Assembly: GCF_900101885.1 (NCBI RefSeq)
Contig: NZ_FNAN01000014.1
Coordinates: forward strand, 124,001 to 188,000
Reading direction: 5' to 3'
Source of the DNA: Dyadobacter soli
GTDB taxonomy: Bacteria > Bacteroidota > Bacteroidia > Cytophagales > Spirosomataceae
Length of the DNA: 64,000 nucleotides
This document shows, piece by piece, positions 35,090-44,400 of this stretch; within the stretch, counting starts at the first letter, position 1; every line of letters begins with the position of its first letter. The position numbers were made by a program, and so were the translations under genes. Under the pieces are notes generated by a model. It searched no databases, was not told the DNA's origin, and saw only the letters and a list, made by a program, of their open reading frames with translations.

Positions 35090-37207
35090 ATGCTGAGATC
35101 GATGAAAATCACATACGCTTTTGATCTTCAAGGGTTTCCTGTCGGATATTTCCTGTGGGTAACCGCTTTGCTCTGCATTTACATTCATCCTGTTTCGCTG
35201 GCCCAGGCCCCTCCGCGCAGCGAAATCGACATCAATACCTTCATCGCCGAGCTCTTCCCGATCCCTCCTGACGATTCCGAAGAGTTGTACGAGGCACTTT
35301 TGCAGCTCTACGCCAGCCCGCTCGACCTGAATGCAGCGACGCCGGATGACCTCTCAGCCACATTTATTTTAAGCGAACAACAGCTTCGGTCGTTCTTTGA
35401 ATACCGGTCAAAAGCGGGTGCATTGCTTTCGCTTTACGAGCTGCAAGCCATTCCGGGCTTCGATATTTACACCATTAGAAGGCTGCTGCCGTTTGTAACG
35501 ATCAGTACCAAAGCCGTTTCCATGCGGGAAGCATTGAAAAACCCGGGTCAGCATTTCCTGATGTTTCGTTCGGGTAAATTAATGGAGCGGCAGAAGGGTT
35601 TCGCACCGCTGGACTCCAACTCGAATGCGGTGACGCGGTATCAGGGACCGCGTTTCAATGGGTATGTGCGCTACCGCAATGCAAGAAGCGGCGCTTATAG
35701 TTTTGGAATTACATTAGAAAAAGATTCCGGTGAAGAAATATGGCAATGGAATGCGCGGAGGCAGATTTTCGGAATCGATTACACTTCTTTTCACGCCCAG
35801 ATCATCAACCGGGGAAGACTTAAAAATCTGATAATCGGTGATTTCCAAATGCAGGCCGGGCAAGGAATGGTCACGGGCGCGGGCTTTTCGCTAGGCAAAG
35901 GCTCGGAGGTGATCAGAACTGTTTACCGAAGCACTACCGGTTTGAAACCTTACACTTCGGCCACGGAAGCCAATTTTTTCCGGGGTATAGCAGCTACATT
36001 GAGCATTACGTCGCGTACCGAGCTCACAATTTTAGTTTCCAACACAAAGCGCGATGCTACCCAGGATACGGACAGCATTCATGCCACCATTACCACTTCA
36101 TTGCCCATTACCGGCTACCACCGCACGCCTTCCGAAATTGACAAACACAATGTGCTCCGAGAGCTGAATGCGGGTTTGCATTTGTTGCACAAAATGGCTT
36201 CTCAAAAAGGTCAGGTCGGAGTTATAATGCTGCATACCGGCTACGATTCATTTATCCAAAAGCGCGATCTGGCTTACAACCGGTACGAATTTTCAGGTAA
36301 ACAAAACCTCATAGCAGGTCTGCACGGCGATTACCACTGGCAGAACGTGCATTTCATTGGAGAAAGCGCCATTTCAAAAAGCGGCGGCACGGGCGCGATC
36401 GGCGGCCTGATCGCCAGCATTGGCAAGAAATTCGACGTTTCGGTAATGGCGAGGCATTATGCCCGCAACTTTCATACATTTTATGGTAACCCCATCAGCG
36501 AAGCCACACGGCCTGTCAATGAGCGCGCCGCTTACGCAGGCGTGCGCTGGTCGCCTTCGCGCAGGTGGCAATGGAGCGCTTATTTCGATTATTTCCGGTT
36601 TCCGTGGTTAAAGTTTCAGGTCGATAAACCGTCGCGCGGGTTCGATTACTTCCTGCATTTGCTCTGGAAACCCTCGAAGCGGCTGAATGCCTATGTGCTG
36701 TTTCATGAGAAGCACAAGCAAACTAATGATCCTTCGGCGAGCGAAAGTGATCCTTCGCTGATCTGGTCTATCAAACGGACGGCCATGCTCAATGTCGATT
36801 ATGAAATCCCACTCAAATGCGCATTCAGGACGCGGCTGCAATATGGCGGGTTAAAAAATGAGCATTCGGAAGGTTCCAATGGATTTACGGTTGCACAGGA
36901 CGTTACCTGGCATTTTTCGAAACTGGAATTCAGCGGTCGGGCGGCATTCTTCAAAACCGACGATTACGACAGCCGCCAATATGTGTATGAAAAAGATATG
37001 CTCTACGCATTCTCGATCCCTGCTTACTACAATACGGGTATCAGGCATTATCTGATGCTGCGCTACACTGTTTCAAAACAGCTCAAAGTATGGCTCCGGT
37101 GGTCGCAAACGCGCTATTCGGATATTGAAAAGATCAGCTCGGGACTCAACGAAATAAACGGAAACAAACGCAGCGAAGCAAAGTTGCAGGTGATGTATCA
37201 GTTTTGA
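35090..37207 (+). CDS. Helix-hairpin-helix protein with outer-membrane barrel
   Basis: 705 residues. A signal peptide ends near residue 39 (HPVSLAQ). The region 70-140 holds HhH-like repeats of the ComEA type (PLDLNAATPDDLSATFILSE, LYELQAIPGFDIYTIRRLL). From about 160 to the end the sequence is beta-rich with aromatic girdles (GYVRYRNARSGAYSFGITLE, WSAYFDYFRFPWLKFQ), as for a barrel with about 18-20 strands. The last residue is Phe, as in outer-membrane proteins. DNA binding by the HhH part is the family expectation; a role in DNA uptake is an inference. It ends three bases before a -7 element for recQ. Confidence 0.75.
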   Translation: MLRSMKITYAFDLQGFPVGYFLWVTALLCIYIHPVSLAQAPPRSEIDINTFIAELFPIPPDDSEELYEALLQLYASPLDLNAATPDDLSATFILSEQQLRSFFEYRSKAGALLSLYELQAIPGFDIYTIRRLLPFVTISTKAVSMREALKNPGQHFLMFRSGKLMERQKGFAPLDSNSNAVTRYQGPRFNGYVRYRNARSGAYSFGITLEKDSGEEIWQWNARRQIFGIDYTSFHAQIINRGRLKNLIIGDFQMQAGQGMVTGAGFSLGKGSEVIRTVYRSTTGLKPYTSATEANFFRGIAATLSITSRTELTILVSNTKRDATQDTDSIHATITTSLPITGYHRTPSEIDKHNVLRELNAGLHLLHKMASQKGQVGVIMLHTGYDSFIQKRDLAYNRYEFSGKQNLIAGLHGDYHWQNVHFIGESAISKSGGTGAIGGLIASIGKKFDVSVMARHYARNFHTFYGNPISEATRPVNERAAYAGVRWSPSRRWQWSAYFDYFRFPWLKFQVDKPSRGFDYFLHLLWKPSKRLNAYVLFHEKHKQTNDPSASESDPSLIWSIKRTAMLNVDYEIPLKCAFRTRLQYGGLKNEHSEGSNGFTVAQDVTWHFSKLEFSGRAAFFKTDDYDSRQYVYEKDMLYAFSIPAYYNTGIRHYLMLRYTVSKQLKVWLRWSQTRYSDIEKISSGLNEINGNKRSEAKLQVMYQF

Positions 37208-37212
37208 AAGCC

Positions 37213-37220
37213 TATTTTTG
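37213..37220 (+). promoter_or_regulatory. -7 element before recQ
   Basis: TATTTTTG followed by C, a perfect match, about 45 bases before the recQ ATG at 37267 and just after the stop of the preceding gene. No spaced -33 TTTG is present. Confidence 0.45.
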
Positions 37221-37266
37221 CACCGCGAAAGGAATTTTTGAAGTGAAGAACATTAATCAGTACACC

Positions 37267-39423
37267 ATGACTACCAACAAACTTGAAGCATTAAAGAAAT
37301 ATTTCGGATACGACTCCTTTCGCCCCCAGCAATCCGAAATCATCGACACCATCATGGCCAACCGCGATTGTATGGTGCTCATGCCCACCGGCGGCGGGAA
37401 ATCGGTCTGTTTCCAGATCCCGGCCGTGCTCCGCGAGGGGCTTACCGTGGTGATATCCCCGCTGATCGCCCTCATGAAAGATCAAGTGGAGTCATTGCGC
37501 GGAAATGGTATCACAGCTGCATTCCTCAATTCCACCATTTCCGGGGCTGAGCAGGACCAGATCATGTGGCAAATCAAGCTGGGCGAATTGAAACTGCTTT
37601 ACATCGCGCCGGAAAGGCTTTTTGCCGGAAATACATTTGACCTGCTGCGCGAATGGAATGTAAGCCTGTTCGCGATCGACGAATCGCACTGTATTTCCTC
37701 CTGGGGCCACGATTTCCGGCCGGAATACCGCCAGCTGAACCTGCTGAAAGTGCGCTTCCCAGATGTTCCGATCGTGGCGCTCACCGCTACCGCCGACCGC
37801 GTCACCCGCCGTGATATTTTGAAACAACTCAATATCGAACACGCCGAAACCTTCATTTCCAGCTTCGACAGGCCGAATCTGAGCCTGAATGTGCTGCCCG
37901 GAAGAAAGCGTATCGAGCAAATCCAGCGCTTTCTCAGCCGCCATGAAGGCCAGCCGGGCATTATCTATTGCCTCAGCCGGAAAGGTACCGAAACCGTAGC
38001 CGCCAGTTTGCAAAAAGCCGGCTTCCGGGTGGCCTACTACCACGCGGGTATGCCGGGCGACAAGCGCTCGCAGGTGCAGGAGAATTTTTTGAGGGATGAT
38101 ATTCAGATAATTGTCGCTACGATCGCTTTCGGGATGGGGATCGATAAATCGAATGTGCGCTGGGTGATCCACTACAATTTGCCTTCGAATGTCGAAAGTT
38201 TCTATCAGGAAATCGGACGGGCCGGTCGCGATGGCGCTAATGCGGATACTGTCCTGTTTTACAGCTACCTCGACATTATCACACGGCAGGATATGATCAA
38301 CAATTCGGACCAGTCGGCAGAGCAGAAAGAGCTTTTGAACGCCAAACTGAACCGGATGAAACAATATGCCGAGGCCGACATCTGCCGCCGCCGCATTCTT
38401 TTGAGTTATTTCAACGAACCCGTAGACCACGATTGCGGCAATTGCGACGTTTGCCGCAACCCGCGCACCCGGTTTAATGCGACGGTCATTGCTCAAAAAG
38501 CATTATCAGGCATCGCGCGCACGGAGCAAAAAGTTGCTATGGGTATGCTCATCGACATTCTCCGAGGCAGCCGCAACCGCAACATCCTGCAACACGGCTA
38601 CGACCGGCTCCCTACTTTTGGCGTCGGGCACGAGCTGCGGGGCGAGGAATGGTCGGAGTACCTGGGTCAAATGCTCAATTCCGGGGTAATGGACATTGCT
38701 TACGATGAGGCGCATTCATTCAAACTGAACCCGGTAAGCTGGCAGGTTTTGAAAGGCGAAAGGCAGATCGAATTGGTGAAATTCATCCCGGTCAGCGAGC
38801 GGAAAGCGAAAGAAGAAGAGTTGGTACCGAAAGAAAAACCGAAGCAGGAGATCATCCGCGACGCCCTTTTCGAACGCCTCCGCCAGCTTCGCAAACAACT
38901 GGCCGACACACTCGGCGTGCCGCCATATGTCGTTTTCAGCGACGCATCACTTTCTGAAATGGCGCAGAAAAAACCCATCTCAGAAGCGCAAATGAAGGCC
39001 GTTTCCGGTGTAGGAGCCGAAAAATTCCGTCGGTATGGCGAAGCATTCATCAACGAAATCTTCAATTTCGCCCGCGAGAACAATGCACCCGGCACACGCG
39101 TGGTGAAAGGAATGACTTTCGTAGAAACCTTTGATCTTTACAAAGAAGGGTATTCCGTCAAAGTCATCGCCGAAAAGCGTAACCTGAACCCGGTAACCAT
39201 CATTTCGCATCTGGTCAAATTGAAAGAAGACGGCCACGGCATTGATCTGAAATCGCTGATCGAACCCGCAGCCTACAAAACGATCACCGCCGCCGCCGCA
39301 GAAATCCAGGTCGGAAAAAATGATCCGTTGAAGCCATTGTTCGAACTGTTGAACGAACGGTTCGATTACGGGCAGATCCGGCTGGCGCTGGCGATATTAG
39401 AAGGTGAGAGGACGGTTCCTTGA
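37267..39423 (+). CDS. recQ: ATP-dependent DNA helicase RecQ
   Basis: 3'-5' helicase of recombinational repair, 718 residues from the ATG at 37267, which follows its -7 element; an earlier in-frame start lies inside that promoter. Motif I MPTGGGKSVCFQIPA, DESHCISSWGHDFRPEY, IATIAFGMGIDKSNVRW and QEIGRAGRDG are complete. The RecQ-Ct has the zinc cluster CRRRILLSYFNEP...CGNCDVC, a winged-helix part follows, then HRDC (LRKQLADTLGVPPYVVFSDASL). The final about 100 residues (YKEGYSVKVIAEKRNLNPVTI) form a helix-turn-helix extension usual in Bacteroidota RecQ. Confidence 0.95.
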   Translation: MTTNKLEALKKYFGYDSFRPQQSEIIDTIMANRDCMVLMPTGGGKSVCFQIPAVLREGLTVVISPLIALMKDQVESLRGNGITAAFLNSTISGAEQDQIMWQIKLGELKLLYIAPERLFAGNTFDLLREWNVSLFAIDESHCISSWGHDFRPEYRQLNLLKVRFPDVPIVALTATADRVTRRDILKQLNIEHAETFISSFDRPNLSLNVLPGRKRIEQIQRFLSRHEGQPGIIYCLSRKGTETVAASLQKAGFRVAYYHAGMPGDKRSQVQENFLRDDIQIIVATIAFGMGIDKSNVRWVIHYNLPSNVESFYQEIGRAGRDGANADTVLFYSYLDIITRQDMINNSDQSAEQKELLNAKLNRMKQYAEADICRRRILLSYFNEPVDHDCGNCDVCRNPRTRFNATVIAQKALSGIARTEQKVAMGMLIDILRGSRNRNILQHGYDRLPTFGVGHELRGEEWSEYLGQMLNSGVMDIAYDEAHSFKLNPVSWQVLKGERQIELVKFIPVSERKAKEEELVPKEKPKQEIIRDALFERLRQLRKQLADTLGVPPYVVFSDASLSEMAQKKPISEAQMKAVSGVGAEKFRRYGEAFINEIFNFARENNAPGTRVVKGMTFVETFDLYKEGYSVKVIAEKRNLNPVTIISHLVKLKEDGHGIDLKSLIEPAAYKTITAAAAEIQVGKNDPLKPLFELLNERFDYGQIRLALAILEGERTVP

Positions 39424-39483
39424 ACGCGGCTTTTGGGTAATGTGTTTAGATAGTGTAATTTAGTTAGCACAAAATCAAAATAA

Positions 39484-40074
39484 ATGCTGGAACCTTTTTC
39501 AAATTCAGAGATTGACAAGCTCGGAAATACGGTCATTTACCTTGCCGAGCGGATCAAACCTTTGTCGAAAACCAAACTTCTGAAACTGATTTACCTCATT
39601 GAAGAATATTCGGTGCGCACCTATGGCCTGCCTTTCTTCAATCTGGATTTTTCAGTGTGGAAATTAGGTCCGGTTTCGCGGGACGTTTTTGTCGATTTGT
39701 CCTCTGATGAACCCGTTTTGCTGGCCAACTACATTACGCGTACAATTTTGGACGGCTCTGTCTTTATCAGTCCCAAAAAAGCATTTTCCGATGATGAGTT
39801 CTCTGACAATGAGATGGATTTGCTGGAACACATCACCGATACTTTCAAAACGACTTCGGCCGCTGAACTGGTGGAGATTACGCATCGCAAGCATTCTTTG
39901 TGGTACTTAACTGCGCAGGAAAATGGTGTTTTGGAGCATTTGGAAAGTGGCCACCTTAATTCTACGGAAATCCCCATCGATTTTTCACGCTTGCTGGAAG
40001 ATATGCCCTTAAAAAAGGAGATTTATCAGGATCAGGTAAGCTATTTGAGAAACACAAAGTCACTTAAAATCTGA
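39484..40074 (+). CDS. Panacea-domain (DUF4065) antitoxin-like protein
   Basis: 196 residues, cytosolic. LSKTKLLKLIYLIEEYSVRTYGLPFFNLDFSVWKLGPVSRDVF near residues 29-70 is the start of the Panacea (DUF4065, SocA-like) domain, and TSAAELVEITHRKHSLWYLT near 122-140 is its conserved end. Panacea domains act as antitoxins for many unrelated toxins. The gene is five bases from a second gene that seems to be its partner but is broken by a TGA. No promoter element was found in the 60 bases before it. Confidence 0.8.
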   Translation: MLEPFSNSEIDKLGNTVIYLAERIKPLSKTKLLKLIYLIEEYSVRTYGLPFFNLDFSVWKLGPVSRDVFVDLSSDEPVLLANYITRTILDGSVFISPKKAFSDDEFSDNEMDLLEHITDTFKTTSAAELVEITHRKHSLWYLTAQENGVLEHLESGHLNSTEIPIDFSRLLEDMPLKKEIYQDQVSYLRNTKSLKI

Positions 40075-40079
40075 GTGGA

Positions 40080-40529
40080 ATGGGCGGAGAAGGAGATATT
40101 CTGTACTTCGATCTATTCTACTTCAAGAATGGCAAAACACCGAAAGCCAAATATTTTATTGTTCTGAAAACTACCGGTACAACGACGGTAATTGCAAGTC
40201 TGCCGTCGAGTCGCGACTTCTGACCAATGTCTTCCTCGGATAAATATGGCTGTGTTGAAGTTCCAGAAGCTTGTTTCAATTGTTTCGTTTTCAGATCGGG
40301 GATACCAGTCACGACCAACAATTGGGCATTTCCTCTTGACACATTTGTTTACGGACAGCAAATTGACGAGTATGAAATCGCGACTTTGCAAGATATTTAT
40401 CCGGTTCAAGGTCTCGACTACAAGATCCTTGGCAGATTACTTGACGCGGAATTCAGGCATTTAAAAGCATGTTTTGCTCAATCTGCGAGCGTAAAACGTC
40501 GCTTTCGCAGACTACTCGCAACTGATTGA
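40080..40529 (+). pseudogene. Panacea partner (toxin-like) interrupted by in-frame TGA
   Basis: Reading from the ATG at 40080 gives 47 residues (GDILYFDLFYF, KYFIVLKTT, VIASLPSSRDF), then TGA at 40221-40223. The same frame carries on with no shift as PMSSSDKYGCVEVPEACFNCFVFRSG to a stop at 40529, 102 further codons. The phrases on both sides look like one continuous protein. Likely a point nonsense mutation; 40227 also offers an ATG for the second half. The family is not one I can name with certainty. As partner of a Panacea antitoxin it is expected to be a toxin. A sequencing error is the main alternative. Confidence 0.6.
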
Positions 40530-40568
40530 TCATTAACTTTGAGCAATTTCTATTTTTAACAACTTAAT

Positions 40569-40952
40569 ATGTCAAGACAAAATATACTCTCAGGATCCCC
40601 TTGGGAAGACAAAATGGGGTATTGCCGGGCGGTTCGGATCGGGAATATCGTGGAGGTTGCCGGCACGGTGGCTATCGTGGACGGTGACAAAGTGAAGGCT
40701 AATGACGCTTATGCGCAGACGAACAATATCATCGAGCGCATCGAGAAGGTGTTGCAGGATGCTGGCGCGAGCCTCGCCGATGTGGTGCGCACGCGGATTT
40801 TCACTACGGATATTGCCCTTTTTGAGGACATCGCCCGCGCGCATGGCGCGTACTTTGGGGAGATTAAGCCCACCACAGGTATTTACGAAATCAGCAAGCT
40901 GGTATCACCCGACTACCTGGTTGAGATCGAGTTCACCGCAATAGTACAGTAA
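40569..40952 (+). CDS. RidA family enamine/imine deaminase
   Basis: 127 residues, YjgF/YER057c/UK114 fold, forming trimers in the family. GSPWEDKMGYCRAVRIGNIVEVAGTVA near residues 9-35 and VVRTRIFTTDIALFEDIARAHGAYFG near 72-97 are conserved; the Arg of VVRTRIF corresponds to the catalytic Arg. The YLVEIEFTAIV end is typical. It would remove reactive enamines made by PLP enzymes. A terminator follows. Confidence 0.9.
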   Translation: MSRQNILSGSPWEDKMGYCRAVRIGNIVEVAGTVAIVDGDKVKANDAYAQTNNIIERIEKVLQDAGASLADVVRTRIFTTDIALFEDIARAHGAYFGEIKPTTGIYEISKLVSPDYLVEIEFTAIVQ

Positions 40953-40967
40953 GGTATTGGAATATTT

Positions 40968-41005
40968 AAAAAAGGCCTGTTTCTGAACGGAAACGGGCCT
41001 TTTTT
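40968..41005 (+). terminator. Terminator after the RidA gene
   Basis: A 16-bp stem with one G-U pair (AAGGCCTGTTTC with GAAACGGGCCTT as core), a five-base loop and A/T tracts on either side, 16 bases after the stop. Confidence 0.88.
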
Positions 41006-41104
41006 GTCACCATTCAAAAACTTGTTCCAACCTTCTGGCGCGAAATTTGCTCTTTGTCCAAGTGTTGTCTGATTTAGAACCCTGAACAAATAGGCATCTC
41101 TGAC

Positions 41105-41401
41105 ATGAAAAATAGAATTACTCTTCTAATTGCCTCAGTTTTACTGGTCCTGTGCGTAATACAAAAAGAAGCCAGATATGGAACGGCCCAGACCGATAGT
41201 GTAGAAAAATTGTACAAATCCTCGCCGATCGCGCCCAAAGACGGGGGTACTTCGGAACCACAATATGCCGATGAATTGCTGACAGATTCGCAAACCTTCG
41301 AATTCGCGACCGCTGACTCACTGAAATCTCAGCCTGCGGCGCGGTTAGTCAATCAAAGGTTATTGCAAATTTCCGCGGGGAGCAAGCTGCTAAATTACTG
41401 A
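41105..41401 (+). CDS. Small secreted hypothetical protein
   Basis: 98 residues, not recognised. A basic start and hydrophobic core (residues 4-20, ITLLIASVLLVLCVI) then a polar region rich in Ser, Asp and Gln. It looks like a signal-peptide-bearing periplasmic protein or small anchored protein; the Cys17 context (LVLCV) is not a good lipobox. It is convergent with the SNF2 gene. Support is the good signal segment, normal codon use and isolated position between a terminator and a convergent gene. Confidence 0.5.
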   Translation: MKNRITLLIASVLLVLCVIQKEARYGTAQTDSVEKLYKSSPIAPKDGGTSEPQYADELLTDSQTFEFATADSLKSQPAARLVNQRLLQISAGSKLLNY

Positions 41402-41439
41402 ACCAATAATCGATTCAGTAATTTAGCCGATGTCCGGAA

Positions 41440-44400
41440 TTAGCTGAAAAGCCCCATAATATCTTCCTGGCTCAGTTTCTTGATAAAGCCGGATTCCCCG
41501 CCTACCAAATCTTCCGCCAGGTCCTGCTTACGTTGCTGTAACAGCAGAATTTTCTCTTCAATCGTATCCTTACAAATCATTTTATAGGCAAATACCTTGC
41601 GCGTCTGCCCGATCCGGTGCGTGCGGTCGATCGCCTGACGCTCCACGGCAGGGTTCCACCACGGATCCACGAGGTAGACGTAATCCGCTTCGGTGAGGTT
41701 GAGGCCCACCCCGCCCGCTTTGAGGCTCATCAGGAACACGCGGCAGGTCGAGTCGTTCTGGAAGCGGTTCACGCGTCCGGCGCGGTCGACGGTCTGGCCG
41801 TCGAGGTATTCGTAAGGGATATTCATTTTTTCCAAATGCTTGCGGATAAGGTCCAGCATGCCGAGGAATTGACTGAATATCAATATTTTGTGATTCGATG
41901 CATTCTCTTCGATTTCGCGGGTAATTTCTTCCAGCTTCGCCGATTCATTGCCAAAGTCCTCATCACCCGACAAAATGGAAGGCGAATCGCAAATCTGGCG
42001 CAGTTTCAGTAATGCTTCCAGAATGAGGAAACTGCTCTTATTAAGGCCTTCGGTTGCCAGTTTTTCAGCGATTTCCTGACGGTAGCGCTCGCGGAATGTA
42101 TCGTAAACCTTCCGCTGCTTGTTACCCATTTCGCAGAACAGGATCGTCTCGGTCTTATCCGGCAAGTCGGTCGCAACCTCCTCTTTCGTGCGTTTCAGCA
42201 TGAATGGGTACACGAGCTTGCGCAGCTCGGCAGCCTTTTCCTTGTCCTGGTACTTATCGATCGGCGTCGCATATTCTGTCCGGAAGAAGTCGGCATGGCC
42301 GAGCATTCCCGGGTTCAGGAACTCAAATTGCGAGTACAGGTCAAATGTATTGTTTTCGACAGGTGTACCTGTCATGGTCAGGCGGTTACGTGCGCGTAAC
42401 AGGCGCGACGCCTTGGAAGTAAGCGAATCCGGGTTTTTAATGGCCTGCGCTTCGTCGAGGATAATGTAGTTAAAATCGAATTGTTTCAACAGCTCCACAT
42501 CACTGCGCATGGTGCCGTACGTGGTGAGGATAATGTCGTACTCACGGAAAAATTCGATGTCTTTTCGCCTTGCCATGCCCCTGTGAACATACAATTTAAG
42601 ATCAGGCGTGAATTTCGCCGCTTCCGCTTGCCAGTTGAAAATCAATGTAGTAGGAACTACGACAAGGTTCGTATATTCCGGATCGAGGTTTTTCTGGTTT
42701 TGTACGAACGTCAGCATTTGCAGCGTTTTTCCCAAACCCATGTCATCGGCCAGACAGCCGCCCCACTGGAATTCGTCGAGGAAATGCAGCCATTTGTAAC
42801 CCTCTTCCTGATACTGGCGGAGCGTCGCCTGGATGTTTTGCGGAAGCGGTACCGATGGGATTTGTTTAAAATTGAGCAGCTTCTGCTTTTTCTCCCAAAG
42901 TTCGCGGAACACATCCTCGTTATCGATCTCGGAAACCAGCTCGTCGATCAGCGAGAAATGGATTTTGGACAAATGGATCTGATCATCCTGCACACGGCCG
43001 AACTGCATGAGCGGTTCCAGCTTGGCGATCCATTCGTCGGGTAGCACGCCGAGCGAACCGTCCTGCAACTGAATATAGTTCTGCTTTTTGAGCAATGCCT
43101 TCTTCGCGTCGGCCAATGATACCGTTTGGTCCCCGAAACTGATTTCGATTTTCATATCGAACCAGTCGATGCCGGACGAGGTATGCACCTTCACGGTCCC
43201 GCGGTTCGGGTTGAACTTCATCTTTTTCAGGTCCTTGAACCCGAAAATCTCGTAATGCTTCTTCTTGGCGGCATCCACGAAATTGAACAGCCAGCCATCT
43301 TTCATCACCTGCTCAAACGGCACGTAGAAGAACGGCTGCCCTGTTTGATGATCGAAAGCCGGATGTAATGCTTTCAACCAGTCCCAAACCGCATTCTCAG
43401 CCGGAACGTCGCGTTCCAGCATGGTAATCTGGTTATTATCGAAACTGGTTTTCGTGCGGCGCTGGTCGTGCAGCAGCTCCAACTCTTCCGTTTTACCGTT
43501 CTCTTCCAGATACACGTAGGAAGGCACGATGAGCAGGTTCGCCTCGTCTTCTTTGAGGTAAAACTTCGGTTTCTGGAATGCGAGCGGCGAAGTCTGTATT
43601 TCGTGGCGCGTCTGGAAGATCACGTCGAACTTCTCCGAAACCGGTATGATCCAGTTTTTCAGGAAATCGTCGCCGAAATCTTTCTTAACCCGTATTTTAA
43701 AACCATTCTGGCTCAGGTAAGCGACCATTTCGGCCTCGCTGATACCCGCCCAGCGGAATAGGGTCTTTTCGTTGTAAATCCCCAGCCAGAAACTGTCGAG
43801 CGACACCACTTTCTGCAATTCCAGCGGCGTACCGGCTTTGATTTCGACATACGGATTGAGCGTAATGAACTCTTTGTCTTCGGTTAAGACGAAGAACAAT
43901 TTGACCGGCTCGCGGTGCAATTCGAGCTGCGTGAGCTGGTGATTGCTCGTCACGTAATCGCCGTCGGCCAGGAAAAGACGGTCACCATCGAGGTCGTTGA
44001 AAACGCGGGTAAGCTGCTTGCCCACGTAATTGCGGGCTTCGTAACGCTGGTCGGGTTCTACATCGTCGAAATGCAGGTAGGCATTGTACGCCCAGCCTTG
44101 TTTTCGGATGAATTTCTGCAAACCTTCCTCCCAATGCTTCGCCATGCGCACGAGGCGTGCGTCCGACTCGGTGAGTACCGGGATTTCATCCGCATTATAA
44201 TAGTGGCTCGAACCTCCGGCAATGTTGCGGATGTTGGTAACCTTCTCGGATTTGGAACTGAATTTGACCGAAAAAACGCCGAAACCGATGTCCAGCAAGT
44301 GGTTTTTTCCTTTTGGCCAAAACACAAAAATAGAAACGCGGTCCTCGTCGTCCTGCCCGTTGTCGGTCAAAGTCACGGCGAAAGACGATTCCTGCATGGG

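Noticed and set aside
37492..38496. A 334-codon open frame opposite recQ
   Set aside because: Entirely within a gene with all RecQ motifs; the translation shows no domain and no promoter or ribosome site.
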